This document shows, in pieces, positions 1 to 9,100 of a DNA stretch of 64,000 nt (the stretch's first letter is position 1; every line of letters starts with the position of its first letter). The translations under genes and the position numbers were made by a program. The notes under the pieces are model-generated. The model ran no database searches. It saw nothing but the letters and a program-made list of their open reading frames with translations, and was not told the origin of the DNA. Origin of the DNA: Nocardioides carbamazepini (lineage in GTDB: Bacteria; Actinomycetota; Actinomycetes; Propionibacteriales; Nocardioidaceae); assembly GCF_024614185.1 (NCBI RefSeq), contig NZ_JAHTLF010000016.1, positions 1,178,001-1,242,000 on the forward strand, in the 5' to 3' direction.

Positions 1-3000
1 GCCGGATCCGGATCGACGCGGACTCGGTCACCAACGCGCCAGCGGGCGTCGATCTGTCGAAGACCGGATCGGTGACCGCGATCTCCTACGACGCCGCGAA
101 CCGGCCACTCGACACCCTCGAGGGAGCCCAGACCCGGCAGGCGGACCCGGCCCTCGAACACGGCCCGGTCGCAGCACCCGACCCGTCCGGCCTGGCCAAC
201 ACCCGGACCCGCGCGTTCTACAACGCCGACGGTCAGATCGCCGCGGTGCTGCCACCGCAGGCGTTCACGGACGCGGCCTCGGTGACCGCGCCGAACCTGA
301 ACACGGCCAAGCGGATCGACTACGACCTCGACGGCAACGCGACGCGGACCTATGCGCCCCGCTACGACGCCACGGTCACCTCGCTGGGCGGTGGTGACGA
401 CGGTGGGCTGGGGACGAACCAGCAGACCGCGCAGTGCCCGACCGGCCCGGTCACGGATCGCATCGACGGGTTGGCGGCGTACAGTTCGACGGTCGGGGTG
501 TGCGTCGTGCGTTCCGTCTATGGCCCGGTCCGCAACATGGTGCGGCAGTATCTGCCGACAGCGGCTCCTGTAGGTGGGGACAACCGGTATCTGGAGTACT
601 TCTACACAGGGGATGGGCTGGTCGCAGGGGTCAGCGGGCCCGACCCGCGGACCAGCGGGTCAGGGAGCGGCAGCACTGCGCGTGTTGATCTTGCGACAAT
701 GACCTATGACGGCGCGGGCCGGACGACGAGGACGCTCAATGCCCTCGGCTACGGGCCGCAGGCCGCCTACACCGGCGACGGTCTGGTCAAGCAGGCCACG
801 GGGCAGGGCTATACGGATGGCAGCAACACCGTCGCCGAGGTCACGCTCAACAGGTACGACGCGGGCGGGAACCTGGTCGACGTCCAGAATCCGGAGGGCG
901 ATCACACCGGGCAGATGTGGACCACCGACGGCCGACTGGCGTCGATCACCGCACCCGGACCCGACATCGGGCAGACCGCGACCACGAGGTACACCTACGA
1001 CAAGGTGGGCAACCCGGTCGAGGTGCTGAACCCGAAGGCGGAGCACAACGGTGGGAAGCCGGTGGTGAACCGGTTCACTGATGACAACCTGATCGTGGCG
1101 ACGCACACGCCGATCACCAATGGGTCGTATCGGTCGGTGCGGTACACCTACACGCGTGCGGGGCTGAAGTCGGTGACCGAGACCGCGCGCTGCTCCTCGG
1201 GCACGGTGAGTGATTGCGTGCGTGGGAACCCGGCCTGGCACTCGGGTGGTGCGATGAAGGTGGAGTACGGGCCGAACGGCCGCGTGCATCATCAGATCGG
1301 TCGTGAGGACGGTACGTCGCGGGCGATCACGTCGTTGTATGCCCAGTCGGGCGGCATCAGCCAGGTCGCGGATCCGATCAGTGACGTGACGATCGATGTG
1401 GGCTACTACCTCGATGGCCGGATCCGGACGGTGAGCGAGACCGGCACCGGTGCTGGCGGCGGAAATGCGAACACTTACGCCTACAACGCGGCTGGTCAGC
1501 TCACCGTGCGCAGCGACCAGACCGGTGCCGCCGGAGCGACCGGTGGTGTGAAGAAGACGACGTCGTATGCCTATAACCAGGCCGACTTGGCCGACACGAT
1601 GGCGTCTGAGGTGCTGGGGCGGAGCACGTCCTACGCCTACGACAAGGCTGGACGGCTCCGTGAGGCGGCGACCGGCATCCATGCGAACGAGTGGTCGTGG
1701 CACCCCAATGACGCTTTGGCGGGAGCCAGGAGCAGCGTCGGCCCCTCGACCATCAGTCAGTACGGCTACGGGTACGACAACAACCGCAACATCACTCGGC
1801 AGGAGGCCTCTGGTGAGGTAGCGGGTGGGGTCGGGAGCTTCACCTCGACCTACACCTACACCCCCGGGCAGCAGATCAAGACGTGGGACCCGGGGTTCGG
1901 GGACGTCTCCCGGTATGCGTGGGAATACGACCGCAACAGCAACCGGACCAAGGAGACCACGACCGCTTCCGGGAGTGGGCCGGCTGGTGGTGTGACGACG
2001 TGGACCTACAAGCTGGACAACGCGATCGATGTCCAAGACGGCCCCGCCTCTGAGGTTGGGGGTGTCGATCCAGATCGTCGGGTGTACTCCTACGACGAAG
2101 ACGGGTTGTTGGAGTCCGATGGGTGCGCCACCAACACCTATGACGTGTTCGACCGGATCCGACGGGTCGAGGTCAACAACACAAGCGCATGTGGCGGCGA
2201 TGACAAGACAACCACCTACACCTATGACGGTCTGAACCGGCAGCGAGAGATCACTGTCGCGGGCGCGAGCCAGGCGGGTGCAAACACGACGACGCGCAAC
2301 GTGTACGACGGTCTCGTCCCGATCCTGGTGGGGCAGAACAACGCGGTCAACGGGGAGTTCTCGAAGCCCACGGTGCTCTATCAGCTCGACGCGGACCGTG
2401 CTGCTGTGGGCTATGAGCAGGTTGCAGGTCCCGGTGGTGGCGGTGCGGGCCGTGCGTTCCTCGATACCGACGGGCACGGGAATGTCACAGCCATCACGAC
2501 CGGCAACGGAGGTGCCTCCGGTGGCGGTTCCGGGGTCTTGGGGTGTGGGGTCGTGTACAGCCCGTACGGCATCCCGTACGACACCGCGACTGGCCCGAAC
2601 GCGAACAAGGTCTGCAAGAACGGGTCGCAGACGGCTTCGAGTGGCAACAGCCAGTGGTATCGCGGGATGACCCGTGATGGGTCGACGGGTAGCTACCAGA
2701 TGGGCACGCGTACCTACGACCCACGAACAGGTGCCTTCACCACCCCGGATTCGTATCGGGTGGCGCCGCCCTCGACCGATCTGTCGGTGGGGACCGATCC
2801 GTTGACCGCGAACACGTATGCGTATGTCAACGGCAACCCGTTGAACTTGATGGACTCTGACGGGCATCGGGCGGTGGATCCCAGTGGGAACGAGTTGTCG
2901 CCGTGCCTTTCCAACCCCAGTTCCTGCACGAAGGAAGCCGCGGCGGAGGCGCGGGACTCCTATCGGGGCCTTCTGGATCGCCAGCAGGAGGCGTTTGACG

Positions 3001-3710
3001 CTGCGGAGCGCGAGCGTCGGCGCGAGTTGGCTAAGGTGACGGTCTATGAGGTCACCGATCTTGACCCGGACACGGCCGGGGGGACCGGTAAGTTCTGCCC
3101 ATTCGGCGGTAACGGTGATGGCTGCGCGATCCAGGAGATGTCGGCCTGTGAGGTCGATAGCAAGGTGTGGTGCGTCGTCAGCGGTGAGAGAGTCCCGAAG
3201 ACGGGACTCACGCTGGCGGAGGGCTTCAAGCTGCTGGTCTTCGACCCGTCTGCCTGTACCGAGGGTGCAGTTTCGTGCCTTCTGGAAGTGGTCATGGCCG
3301 TGCCAGGTCCAGGCAAGGCGTTCAAGCTCGCTCGGCTCGCCGAGATGGCCGACGACGCGGGCGATCTCCGGAAGATCGAAGACGCCGCTCGGGGCCTCGA
3401 CGAGGCGGCGGCGGCCGTTGACGTCGCGAAGAACCGGGTGAAGCTCCGTGTTGGCACGAAGAAGGCGATCCTGGACGCTCAGCGAGCACCCGACGGGAAA
3501 CTGTACGATCCAAACACAGGTCTGCCCATCACCGAAGGGGCCGGGCATTTCGGCCATCGGCCAGGATTCGAATGGTGGCGCACCCAGCGGCGAGCTCGCG
3601 ACGAGGGCTGGACTCGTCAGGAAGTCATCGAGTACGAAAACGATCCCACCCATTACTGGTATGAGGACCCAACATCAAACATGAGCCACAAGTATGAGAT
3701 GCCACGATGA
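1..3710 (+). CDS. Rhs/YD-repeat polymorphic toxin with GH-E (HNH/ENDO VII) nuclease tip; 5' end outside window
   Basis: C-terminal part of a large Rhs effector. The frame is open through the left edge (codons in phase with base 3), so the GTG at 72 is not the true start. The body is a long run of YD repeats (for example YTYDKVGNPVEVL); in known Rhs proteins these form a shell that encloses the toxin. The core ends near residue 930, counted from base 72, at YVNGNPLNLMDSDGH, the usual core/tip boundary. The tip has a charged helical stretch, a pre-toxin hinge (DPSACTEG, then SCLLEV), and in the last 80 residues GAGHFGHRPGFEWW and HKYEMP. That is the pattern of HNH/ENDO VII nucleases with conserved G, H and E, so a DNase is predicted. 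The stop overlaps the ankyrin gene start (ATGA), which marks that gene as immunity. The export route cannot be seen. Confidence 0.88.
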   Translation, partial: RIRIDADSVTNAPAGVDLSKTGSVTAISYDAANRPLDTLEGAQTRQADPALEHGPVAAPDPSGLANTRTRAFYNADGQIAAVLPPQAFTDAASVTAPNLNTAKRIDYDLDGNATRTYAPRYDATVTSLGGGDDGGLGTNQQTAQCPTGPVTDRIDGLAAYSSTVGVCVVRSVYGPVRNMVRQYLPTAAPVGGDNRYLEYFYTGDGLVAGVSGPDPRTSGSGSGSTARVDLATMTYDGAGRTTRTLNALGYGPQAAYTGDGLVKQATGQGYTDGSNTVAEVTLNRYDAGGNLVDVQNPEGDHTGQMWTTDGRLASITAPGPDIGQTATTRYTYDKVGNPVEVLNPKAEHNGGKPVVNRFTDDNLIVATHTPITNGSYRSVRYTYTRAGLKSVTETARCSSGTVSDCVRGNPAWHSGGAMKVEYGPNGRVHHQIGREDGTSRAITSLYAQSGGISQVADPISDVTIDVGYYLDGRIRTVSETGTGAGGGNANTYAYNAAGQLTVRSDQTGAAGATGGVKKTTSYAYNQADLADTMASEVLGRSTSYAYDKAGRLREAATGIHANEWSWHPNDALAGARSSVGPSTISQYGYGYDNNRNITRQEASGEVAGGVGSFTSTYTYTPGQQIKTWDPGFGDVSRYAWEYDRNSNRTKETTTASGSGPAGGVTTWTYKLDNAIDVQDGPASEVGGVDPDRRVYSYDEDGLLESDGCATNTYDVFDRIRRVEVNNTSACGGDDKTTTYTYDGLNRQREITVAGASQAGANTTTRNVYDGLVPILVGQNNAVNGEFSKPTVLYQLDADRAAVGYEQVAGPGGGGAGRAFLDTDGHGNVTAITTGNGGASGGGSGVLGCGVVYSPYGIPYDTATGPNANKVCKNGSQTASSGNSQWYRGMTRDGSTGSYQMGTRTYDPRTGAFTTPDSYRVAPPSTDLSVGTDPLTANTYAYVNGNPLNLMDSDGHRAVDPSGNELSPCLSNPSSCTKEAAAEARDSYRGLLDRQQEAFDAAERERRRELAKVTVYEVTDLDPDTAGGTGKFCPFGGNGDGCAIQEMSACEVDSKVWCVVSGERVPKTGLTLAEGFKLLVFDPSACTEGAVSCLLEVVMAVPGPGKAFKLARLAEMADDAGDLRKIEDAARGLDEAAAAVDVAKNRVKLRVGTKKAILDAQRAPDGKLYDPNTGLPITEGAGHFGHRPGFEWWRTQRRARDEGWTRQEVIEYENDPTHYWYEDPTSNMSHKYEMPR
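3..482 (+). repeat. Direct repeat, copy A (about 480 bp, identical to 5639-6118)
   Basis: Bases 3-482 match 5639-6118 with a constant offset of 5636 and no difference that I can find by eye. The first mismatch to the right is at 483 (GTACAG against GTACGG). Both copies encode the same start of the Rhs YD-repeat region. Further near-identical blocks follow in both genes (for example about 975-1130 and 6611-6766), so the two Rhs genes are mosaic duplicates. Such repeats are substrates for recombination that would swap toxin tips. Confidence 0.9.
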
Positions 3711-4102
3711 CCGGCGCTAGCGATCCGCAGGGTCGGACGCGGCTTCACCAAGTCGCGCTGGAGGGCGATGTTTCGGAAGTCTCCGCGCTGGTTGCGGCAG
3801 GGGTAGACCTGGGCGCTGCGGACAAGTCCGGCGCCACAGCGCTCCATCTAGCTTGTCAGCAGGGCAATGTCGAAGTCGCCAGCCTCCTGCTCGAGGCAGG
3901 CGCTCCTGTCGATCCGCCTGATTCCTTTGGCAACACGCCCTTGTGGCGTGCGGCGTTCGGGTTTCAGGGTGGAGACCCTGCCCTGATCCGACTACTGCTT
4001 GCCGCCGGAGCAGACCCCGACGCGGAAAATGACTCGGGGCGTTCGCCGAAGGACATGGCCCTTACCTTCGACAGACCGGGCATCCGGACGGTCTTCCAAT
4101 GA
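3707..4102 (+). CDS. Ankyrin-repeat immunity protein (copy 1)
   Basis: A 131-residue protein made almost entirely of ankyrin repeats: repeating units such as GRTRLHQVALEGDVSEVSAL, GATALHLACQQGNVEVASLL and GNTPLWRAAFGFQGGDPALI, each with the usual helix-loop-helix pattern and TALHLA/TPLWRA signatures. There is no signal peptide, so it is cytoplasmic. Its ATG overlaps the stop of the GH-E toxin gene (ATGA), which is the normal position of the cognate immunity gene in Rhs loci, and ankyrin proteins are a known immunity class. The inferred job is to bind and neutralise the nuclease tip. A frameshifted paralogue sits at 9743. The gene is less GC-rich than the housekeeping genes to the right, as expected for an exchangeable cassette. 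Confidence 0.82.
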   Translation: MTGASDPQGRTRLHQVALEGDVSEVSALVAAGVDLGAADKSGATALHLACQQGNVEVASLLLEAGAPVDPPDSFGNTPLWRAAFGFQGGDPALIRLLLAAGADPDAENDSGRSPKDMALTFDRPGIRTVFQ

Positions 4103-4124
4103 CGAGTTGGAGCAAAAACGGCGG

Positions 4125-5231
4125 CTAGTGGCGTGGGTTCGAAGTAGTTGAGCGGTTGGCCTTCGCGAGGATCTGGTCGGCAGTCTTGGTCCACACGAAC
4201 GAGTGGGAGCGGTCGTTCCAGCCGTCGATGAACGCGCGGATCTTGGCATTGAGGTCACGCACGGACTTGAAGACGCCGCGGCGGATGGCTTGGCGTTCGA
4301 CGATCCCGAACCAGACCTCGACGAGGTTCATCCACGAGGCGTGGGTCGGGGTGAAATGCACGACGAACCTCGGGTGCTGAGCCAGCCAGCCGCGGACGTT
4401 CGCGTGCTTATGAGCGGCGTAGTTGTCCATCACCAGATGCAGCTCGACCGGGTCGCCCGCCTCGTCGACCACGTCGCGGTAGGTCCGTTCGATCTGACGC
4501 AGGAACGCCAGGAACGCCAGGAAGTCCTGGTGACGGTGCCGCTTCTTCAACGACGCCGTGACTTGACCGGTAGCGATGTCGAGCGCGGCGAACAGGGTGC
4601 TGGTGCCGTGGCGGTAGTAGTCGTGCGACCTGCGCTCGATCCGGCCCTCCTGCATCGGCAGGATCGGCACGGTCCGGTCCAGCGCCTGGATCTGGGACTT
4701 CTCGTCCACACACAAGACGATCGCGTTCTGTGGCGGGGCCAGGTAGAGCCCGCAGATGTCGGTGACCTTCCCGACCAGCTCGGGATCGGTGGAGAACCGG
4801 AACGACTCGGCCTTCCACGGCTTGATCCCGTAGGCACGCCACGCCCGGGCGATCGTGCCGTTGCTGACCTTCAACCGCTCACCCAGCAGCCGGGTCGACC
4901 AGTGCGTCACCCCGAGCTTCTTCGGCGGCGGCCTCAGCGTCTCGGCCACGATCGTGCGGTGATCCAGCTCGCGCGGACGCCCAGGCCGCGGAAGATCGCC
5001 CAGCCCTCGAAGTCCGCGTTCTTCATAGCGGCCACGCCACGAGAGCACGGTGTTCGCGGTGACATCGGTCAGCTCCGCGATCCGCGCGTTCGCGACCCCA
5101 TCGGCTGCCAACAGCACGATCCGCGCCCGCTTGGCTGCCGAAGCCGGCACCGTCGATGACCGAGTCCACCGCTCCAGCTCTTCGCGGTCACCATCACGCA
5201 GCACCAACGGCGGGGCAGGACGATTCGCCAT
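4125..5231 (-). CDS. IS630-family transposase (DDE)
   Basis: A 368-residue transposase. The N-terminal third has helix-turn-helix segments (for example ANARIAELTDVTANTVLSWR) for end recognition. The RNase H-like catalytic part carries the three acidic residues in CVDEKSQIQ, LVMDNYAAHK and SWMNLVEVWFG, which is the IS630 DDE signature. The length is full for the family and no frameshift is seen. The ATG at 5231 sits about 50 bases inside the right terminal repeat. The stop codon TAG (complement of 4125-4127) is completed by the duplicated TA of the target plus one flanking base, so the element does not encode its own stop. The enzyme is probably intact. Confidence 0.92.
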   Translation of the reverse strand: MANRPAPPLVLRDGDREELERWTRSSTVPASAAKRARIVLLAADGVANARIAELTDVTANTVLSWRGRYEERGLRGLGDLPRPGRPRELDHRTIVAETLRPPPKKLGVTHWSTRLLGERLKVSNGTIARAWRAYGIKPWKAESFRFSTDPELVGKVTDICGLYLAPPQNAIVLCVDEKSQIQALDRTVPILPMQEGRIERRSHDYYRHGTSTLFAALDIATGQVTASLKKRHRHQDFLAFLAFLRQIERTYRDVVDEAGDPVELHLVMDNYAAHKHANVRGWLAQHPRFVVHFTPTHASWMNLVEVWFGIVERQAIRRGVFKSVRDLNAKIRAFIDGWNDRSHSFVWTKTADQILAKANRSTTSNPRH

Positions 5232-5281
5232 GCCTCATGATTTCAGACCCCAACCACTCAAAGACTTACGACACGCGACAC
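4128..5281 (-). mobile_element. IS630-family insertion sequence with TA target duplication
   Basis: Imperfect terminal inverted repeats begin GTGGCGTGGGTTCGAAG at 4128 and, read inward from the other end, GTGTCGCGTGTCGTAAG (complement of 5281-5265). Both ends are flanked by the dinucleotide TA (4126-4127 and 5282-5283), the target duplication typical of IS630/Tc1-mariner elements. One transposase gene fills the element. It lies between the ankyrin immunity gene and the truncated second Rhs copy, so it may have taken part in rearranging the locus. Confidence 0.88.
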
Positions 5282-5384
5282 TAGCTTCCCAGATCAGGCC
5301 CAGCCATCTCCGAGAGGGGCGTGAGAACCTGGGCTGATCCTGGGCTGGTCGTTAGACATCTCTGAGGGGCTGGAACACCACCCC

Positions 5385-5640
5385 TACGGGGGCGGCTTCG
5401 TCCATATCTCGGCCGAACGACTGGTCGTGGACGGCACGGTCACGGCGATCGGCCGGGCCGGCACCGACGGCGGCGCTAACTCGGGCGGTGGCGGTGGTGG
5501 CGCCGGCGGCGGGATCTGGCTGTCCGCACCGAGTGTCGAGCTGGCGTCGGCGACCGTGCTCGACGTCGGCGGCGGTGCCGGTGGGTCGGGTGCCGGTTCC
5601 GGTACGAGCAAGAAGCTCGGCGGTCCGGGGCACCCGGTCG
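5385..5640 (+). pseudogene. Gly-rich N-terminal fragment of the second Rhs copy, out of frame with it
   Basis: In the frame of base 5427 this reads as a glycine-rich surface-protein segment (for example GGGFVHISAERLVVDGTVTA, then GGGIWLSAPSVELASATVLD, ending GTSKKLGGPG). In such proteins this type of block runs straight into RIRIDA. Here RIRIDADSV follows, but in a different frame, starting at 5639. A one- or two-base change around 5627-5640 therefore breaks the join. At the left window edge the first Rhs copy shows the same RIRIDADSV stretch in an open frame. Upstream of about 5385 the Gly-rich pattern stops, so this looks like the broken 5' end of a duplicated Rhs gene. It is unlikely to be translated as one protein with the downstream gene. 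Confidence 0.62.
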
Positions 5641-6118
5641 GATCCGGATCGACGCGGACTCGGTCACCAACGCGCCAGCGGGCGTCGATCTGTCGAAGAC
5701 CGGATCGGTGACCGCGATCTCCTACGACGCCGCGAACCGGCCACTCGACACCCTCGAGGGAGCCCAGACCCGGCAGGCGGACCCGGCCCTCGAACACGGC
5801 CCGGTCGCAGCACCCGACCCGTCCGGCCTGGCCAACACCCGGACCCGCGCGTTCTACAACGCCGACGGTCAGATCGCCGCGGTGCTGCCACCGCAGGCGT
5901 TCACGGACGCGGCCTCGGTGACCGCGCCGAACCTGAACACGGCCAAGCGGATCGACTACGACCTCGACGGCAACGCGACGCGGACCTATGCGCCCCGCTA
6001 CGACGCCACGGTCACCTCGCTGGGCGGTGGTGACGACGGTGGGCTGGGGACGAACCAGCAGACCGCGCAGTGCCCGACCGGCCCGGTCACGGATCGCATC
6101 GACGGGTTGGCGGCGTAC
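5639..6118 (+). repeat. Direct repeat, copy B (about 480 bp, identical to 3-482)
   Basis: Second copy of the exact repeat described at bases 3-482. It begins right at the broken junction between the Gly-rich fragment and the YD-repeat region and ends where the two Rhs genes start to diverge in sequence. Confidence 0.9.
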
Positions 6119-9100
6119 GGCGCGAGTGTGGGTGTGTGCTCGACGCGGGCGACGTTCGACGCCGTCGGTCAGTTGGCGCGCCAGTACCTGCCGAACTCCA
6201 CCGGCGCTGACAACCGGTACCTCGAGTACACCTACACCGGCGACAGGCTGGTCGCGAAGGTGACCGGGCCTGATCCGACGACGACGGGCAGCACGGGCCG
6301 CGTGGACGCGGTGACGAGTACCTATGACGGTGTCGGCCGCCCGACCAGGACGGTCAACGCGCTCGGGTTCGGTCCGCGGACGGCGTACACGGGCGATGGG
6401 CTGGTCAGGCAGAGCACGGGGCAGGGGTACACCGATCCGTGGGACGCCGGTCATACCGTGTCCGAGGTCGTCGCGTACCGGTACGACGCGGGCGGGAACC
6501 AGGTCGACGTCACCAACCCCGAAGGTGACCACACCGCGCAGGTGTGGACCACTGATGGCCGGTTGGCGTCGATCACCGCGCCGGGACCGGACACCGGGCA
6601 GACCGCGATCACGAGGTACACCTACGACAAGGTGGGCAACCCGATCGAGGTGCTGAACCCGAAGGCGGAGCACAACGGTGGGAAGCCGGTGGTGAACCGG
6701 TTCACTGATGACAACCTGATCGTGGCGACGCACACGCCGATCACGAACGGGTCGTATCGGTCGGTGCGGTACACATACACGCGTGCGGGGTTGAAGTCGG
6801 TGACGCAGACCGCTCGGTGTTCCTCGGGGACGGTGGCCGACTGCGTGCCGGGGAATCCGGAGTGGCATCCGGGTGGTGCGTTGAAGGTGGAGTACGGGCC
6901 GAACGGGCGGGTGCATCACCAGATCGGTCGTGAGGACGGCACCTCGCGGGCCATCACGTCGGTGTATGCGCAGCATGGTGGGGTCACCCAGGTCACCGAT
7001 CCGATCAGCGACGTGACGGTGGGGGTGGGCTACTACCTCGATGGTCGGGTCCGGACGGTGAGCGAGTCGGGTGCCGGCGCGGGTGGGGGCAATGAGAACA
7101 CCTACGCCTATGACGGTGCCGGGCAGGTGACGGTCCGTTCGGACAAGACCGGTGCGTCCGGCCCGAGCGGTGGGGTGAAGAAGACCACGAGCTATGGCTA
7201 CAACCAGGCGGGTCTGGTGCGTGCGATGTCCTCGGAGGTGTTGGACGCTGCCACGTCGTACACCTATGACGCCGCGTCGCGGCTGCTGGAGGCGTCCACG
7301 CCGAGTGGTGGTGGGTCGCATGTCAACCAGTGGGCGTGGCATCCGAACAATGCGCTGGCGAGGGCCATGTCGAGCGAGGGGACCGGCGGCGGCACGACGG
7401 TGGGTGACTACCGCTACCGCTATGACAACAACCGCAGCATCACGAAGCAGGACGTGACGGGCCTGGTCGGGACCTACGTGTCGACGTACAAGTACACGCC
7501 TGGTCGGCAGTTGAAGGAGTGGACGCCAGGATTCGGCGACGTCTCGAAGGTGGTGTGGGACTACGACCGCAACAGCAACCGGACCGCGGAGACATCCACG
7601 CCATCTGGCGGTGGTGCGGCTGGGGTGACGTCGTGGGCGTATCGGATGGACAACTCGATCGAGTTCGTCGACGGGCCGGTGGCTGGCACGGGTGATCGTC
7701 GTGACTACACCTACAACGACGACGGGCAGTTGGCCACTGATCAGTGCGTGTCGAACGAGTACGACGTGTTCGACCGGGTCAAGAAGGTCACGGTCGACAA
7801 CATGGGTGTGTGTCCGGGTGATGTGAAGACGATGTCGTACACCTATGACGGGCTGGACCGGCAACGGTCGATCACGGTGGTCGACCCGCCCAATGGCGGG
7901 GGTGATGTGGACGAGTCCGGTGTCACGAAGAACGTCTACGACGGACTGACAGCCACGGTGGTCGGGCAGGCCGACGCGGTCAGTGGTGCCATCGGCAAGC
8001 CGGAGGTGTTGTACCAGCTCGACGCGGCCGGGGACCAGGTCGGGTTCGACCAGACTGGTGGTGGGGGTGGTGCCTCGGCGGGCCGGGGGTTCTTGGATAC
8101 CGATGGGCACGGGAATGTCACCGCGGTCACGACCAAGCCCGGTACCGGTAGCGGGGTGTTGGGGTGTGGTGTGGTGTACACGCCGTACGGCAACCCCTAC
8201 CAACCGACCACCGGGACGAACGCGAATGGGGTGTGCAAGAACGGCAGCCAGACCACCAGCACGGGCAACGCGGTCTGGTATCGCGGGCAGGTGCGGGACG
8301 GGTCGACCGGGACCTATCAGCTGGGGGTGCGGACCTACGACCCGGACACGGGTGCGTTCACCACCCCGGACAGCTATCGGGTGGCGTCCCCGTCGACCGA
8401 CCTGTCGGTCGGAACCGACCCCTTGACCGCGAACACCTATGCGTATGTGAACGGCAACCCGGTCAACATGATCGACGACGACGGACACCGACCAGCCTGC
8501 AACGGGGAGGACTGCTCCTTCGACGTCGACGCCAAGGGGCACTACACCAACATCAAGGCCGCCTCCCCGGCGCCGGAGGTCCCGGAGCCGCGGAATGCGA
8601 CGGCCGCCTACACCCGGGATCTGACCGGGCAGCCGCCGCTGCCTGAGGATCTTATGAGCGCGGAGGGCTACGCCGACTTGCAGCGGCGGGCCTACTTCAA
8701 TGCGCTCTTGTCGCAACTTGACTCTCGGATATCAGACGAGGCGGACGACCCGAGTTGGTTCGACAAGGTGCTCGACCACGAGTTCACGCTGCCCTCGCTG
8801 AGTTGCTTGTTCCCCAGGCCCGGGCCGAACGGGCGGTTCCTGTGCAACCGGGAGGGAGACAAAGTCACGGTCGAAGAGGTGATCTCGACTACCGCTCGGA
8901 TGTTGAAGACGCTGCTCGTGCCGGACCCTGGTCAGTGTGTCGGGGGAGGCGCATCGGCGCTAGGGTGTCCATTGGAGATCGTGGCGGCGTTGCCGCTTCC
9001 TACGAAGGCGGTGAAGCTTGGCAAACTCCCTGACCTCGTCAAAGCCGCAAACGGCGGTGACGACCTCACCCGTGTCGGCAGGTGGATGGGCGACGACGAG

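Noticed and set aside
660..3653. A 997-codon open frame on the minus strand opposite the first Rhs gene
   Set aside because: It is an antisense shadow of the YD-repeat gene: composition is Arg/Val/Gly-rich and low complexity, no domain is recognisable, and a similar shadow occurs opposite the second Rhs gene.
4203..5159. A plus-strand open frame of 318 codons across the IS element
   Set aside because: It is the antisense of the transposase with its DDE motifs on the other strand; no independent protein signature.
5327..5352. Short similarity CCTGGGCTGATCC at 5328 and 11273 as possible island repeats
   Set aside because: Only 13 bases are identical and the flanks differ soon after. This is too short to separate from chance in such GC-rich DNA, though it could be an old recombination boundary.
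5384..8716. A 1110-codon open frame on the minus strand opposite the second Rhs gene
   Set aside because: Antisense shadow due to high third-position GC; no recognisable motifs, no start signal, and it runs through the broken Rhs junction.
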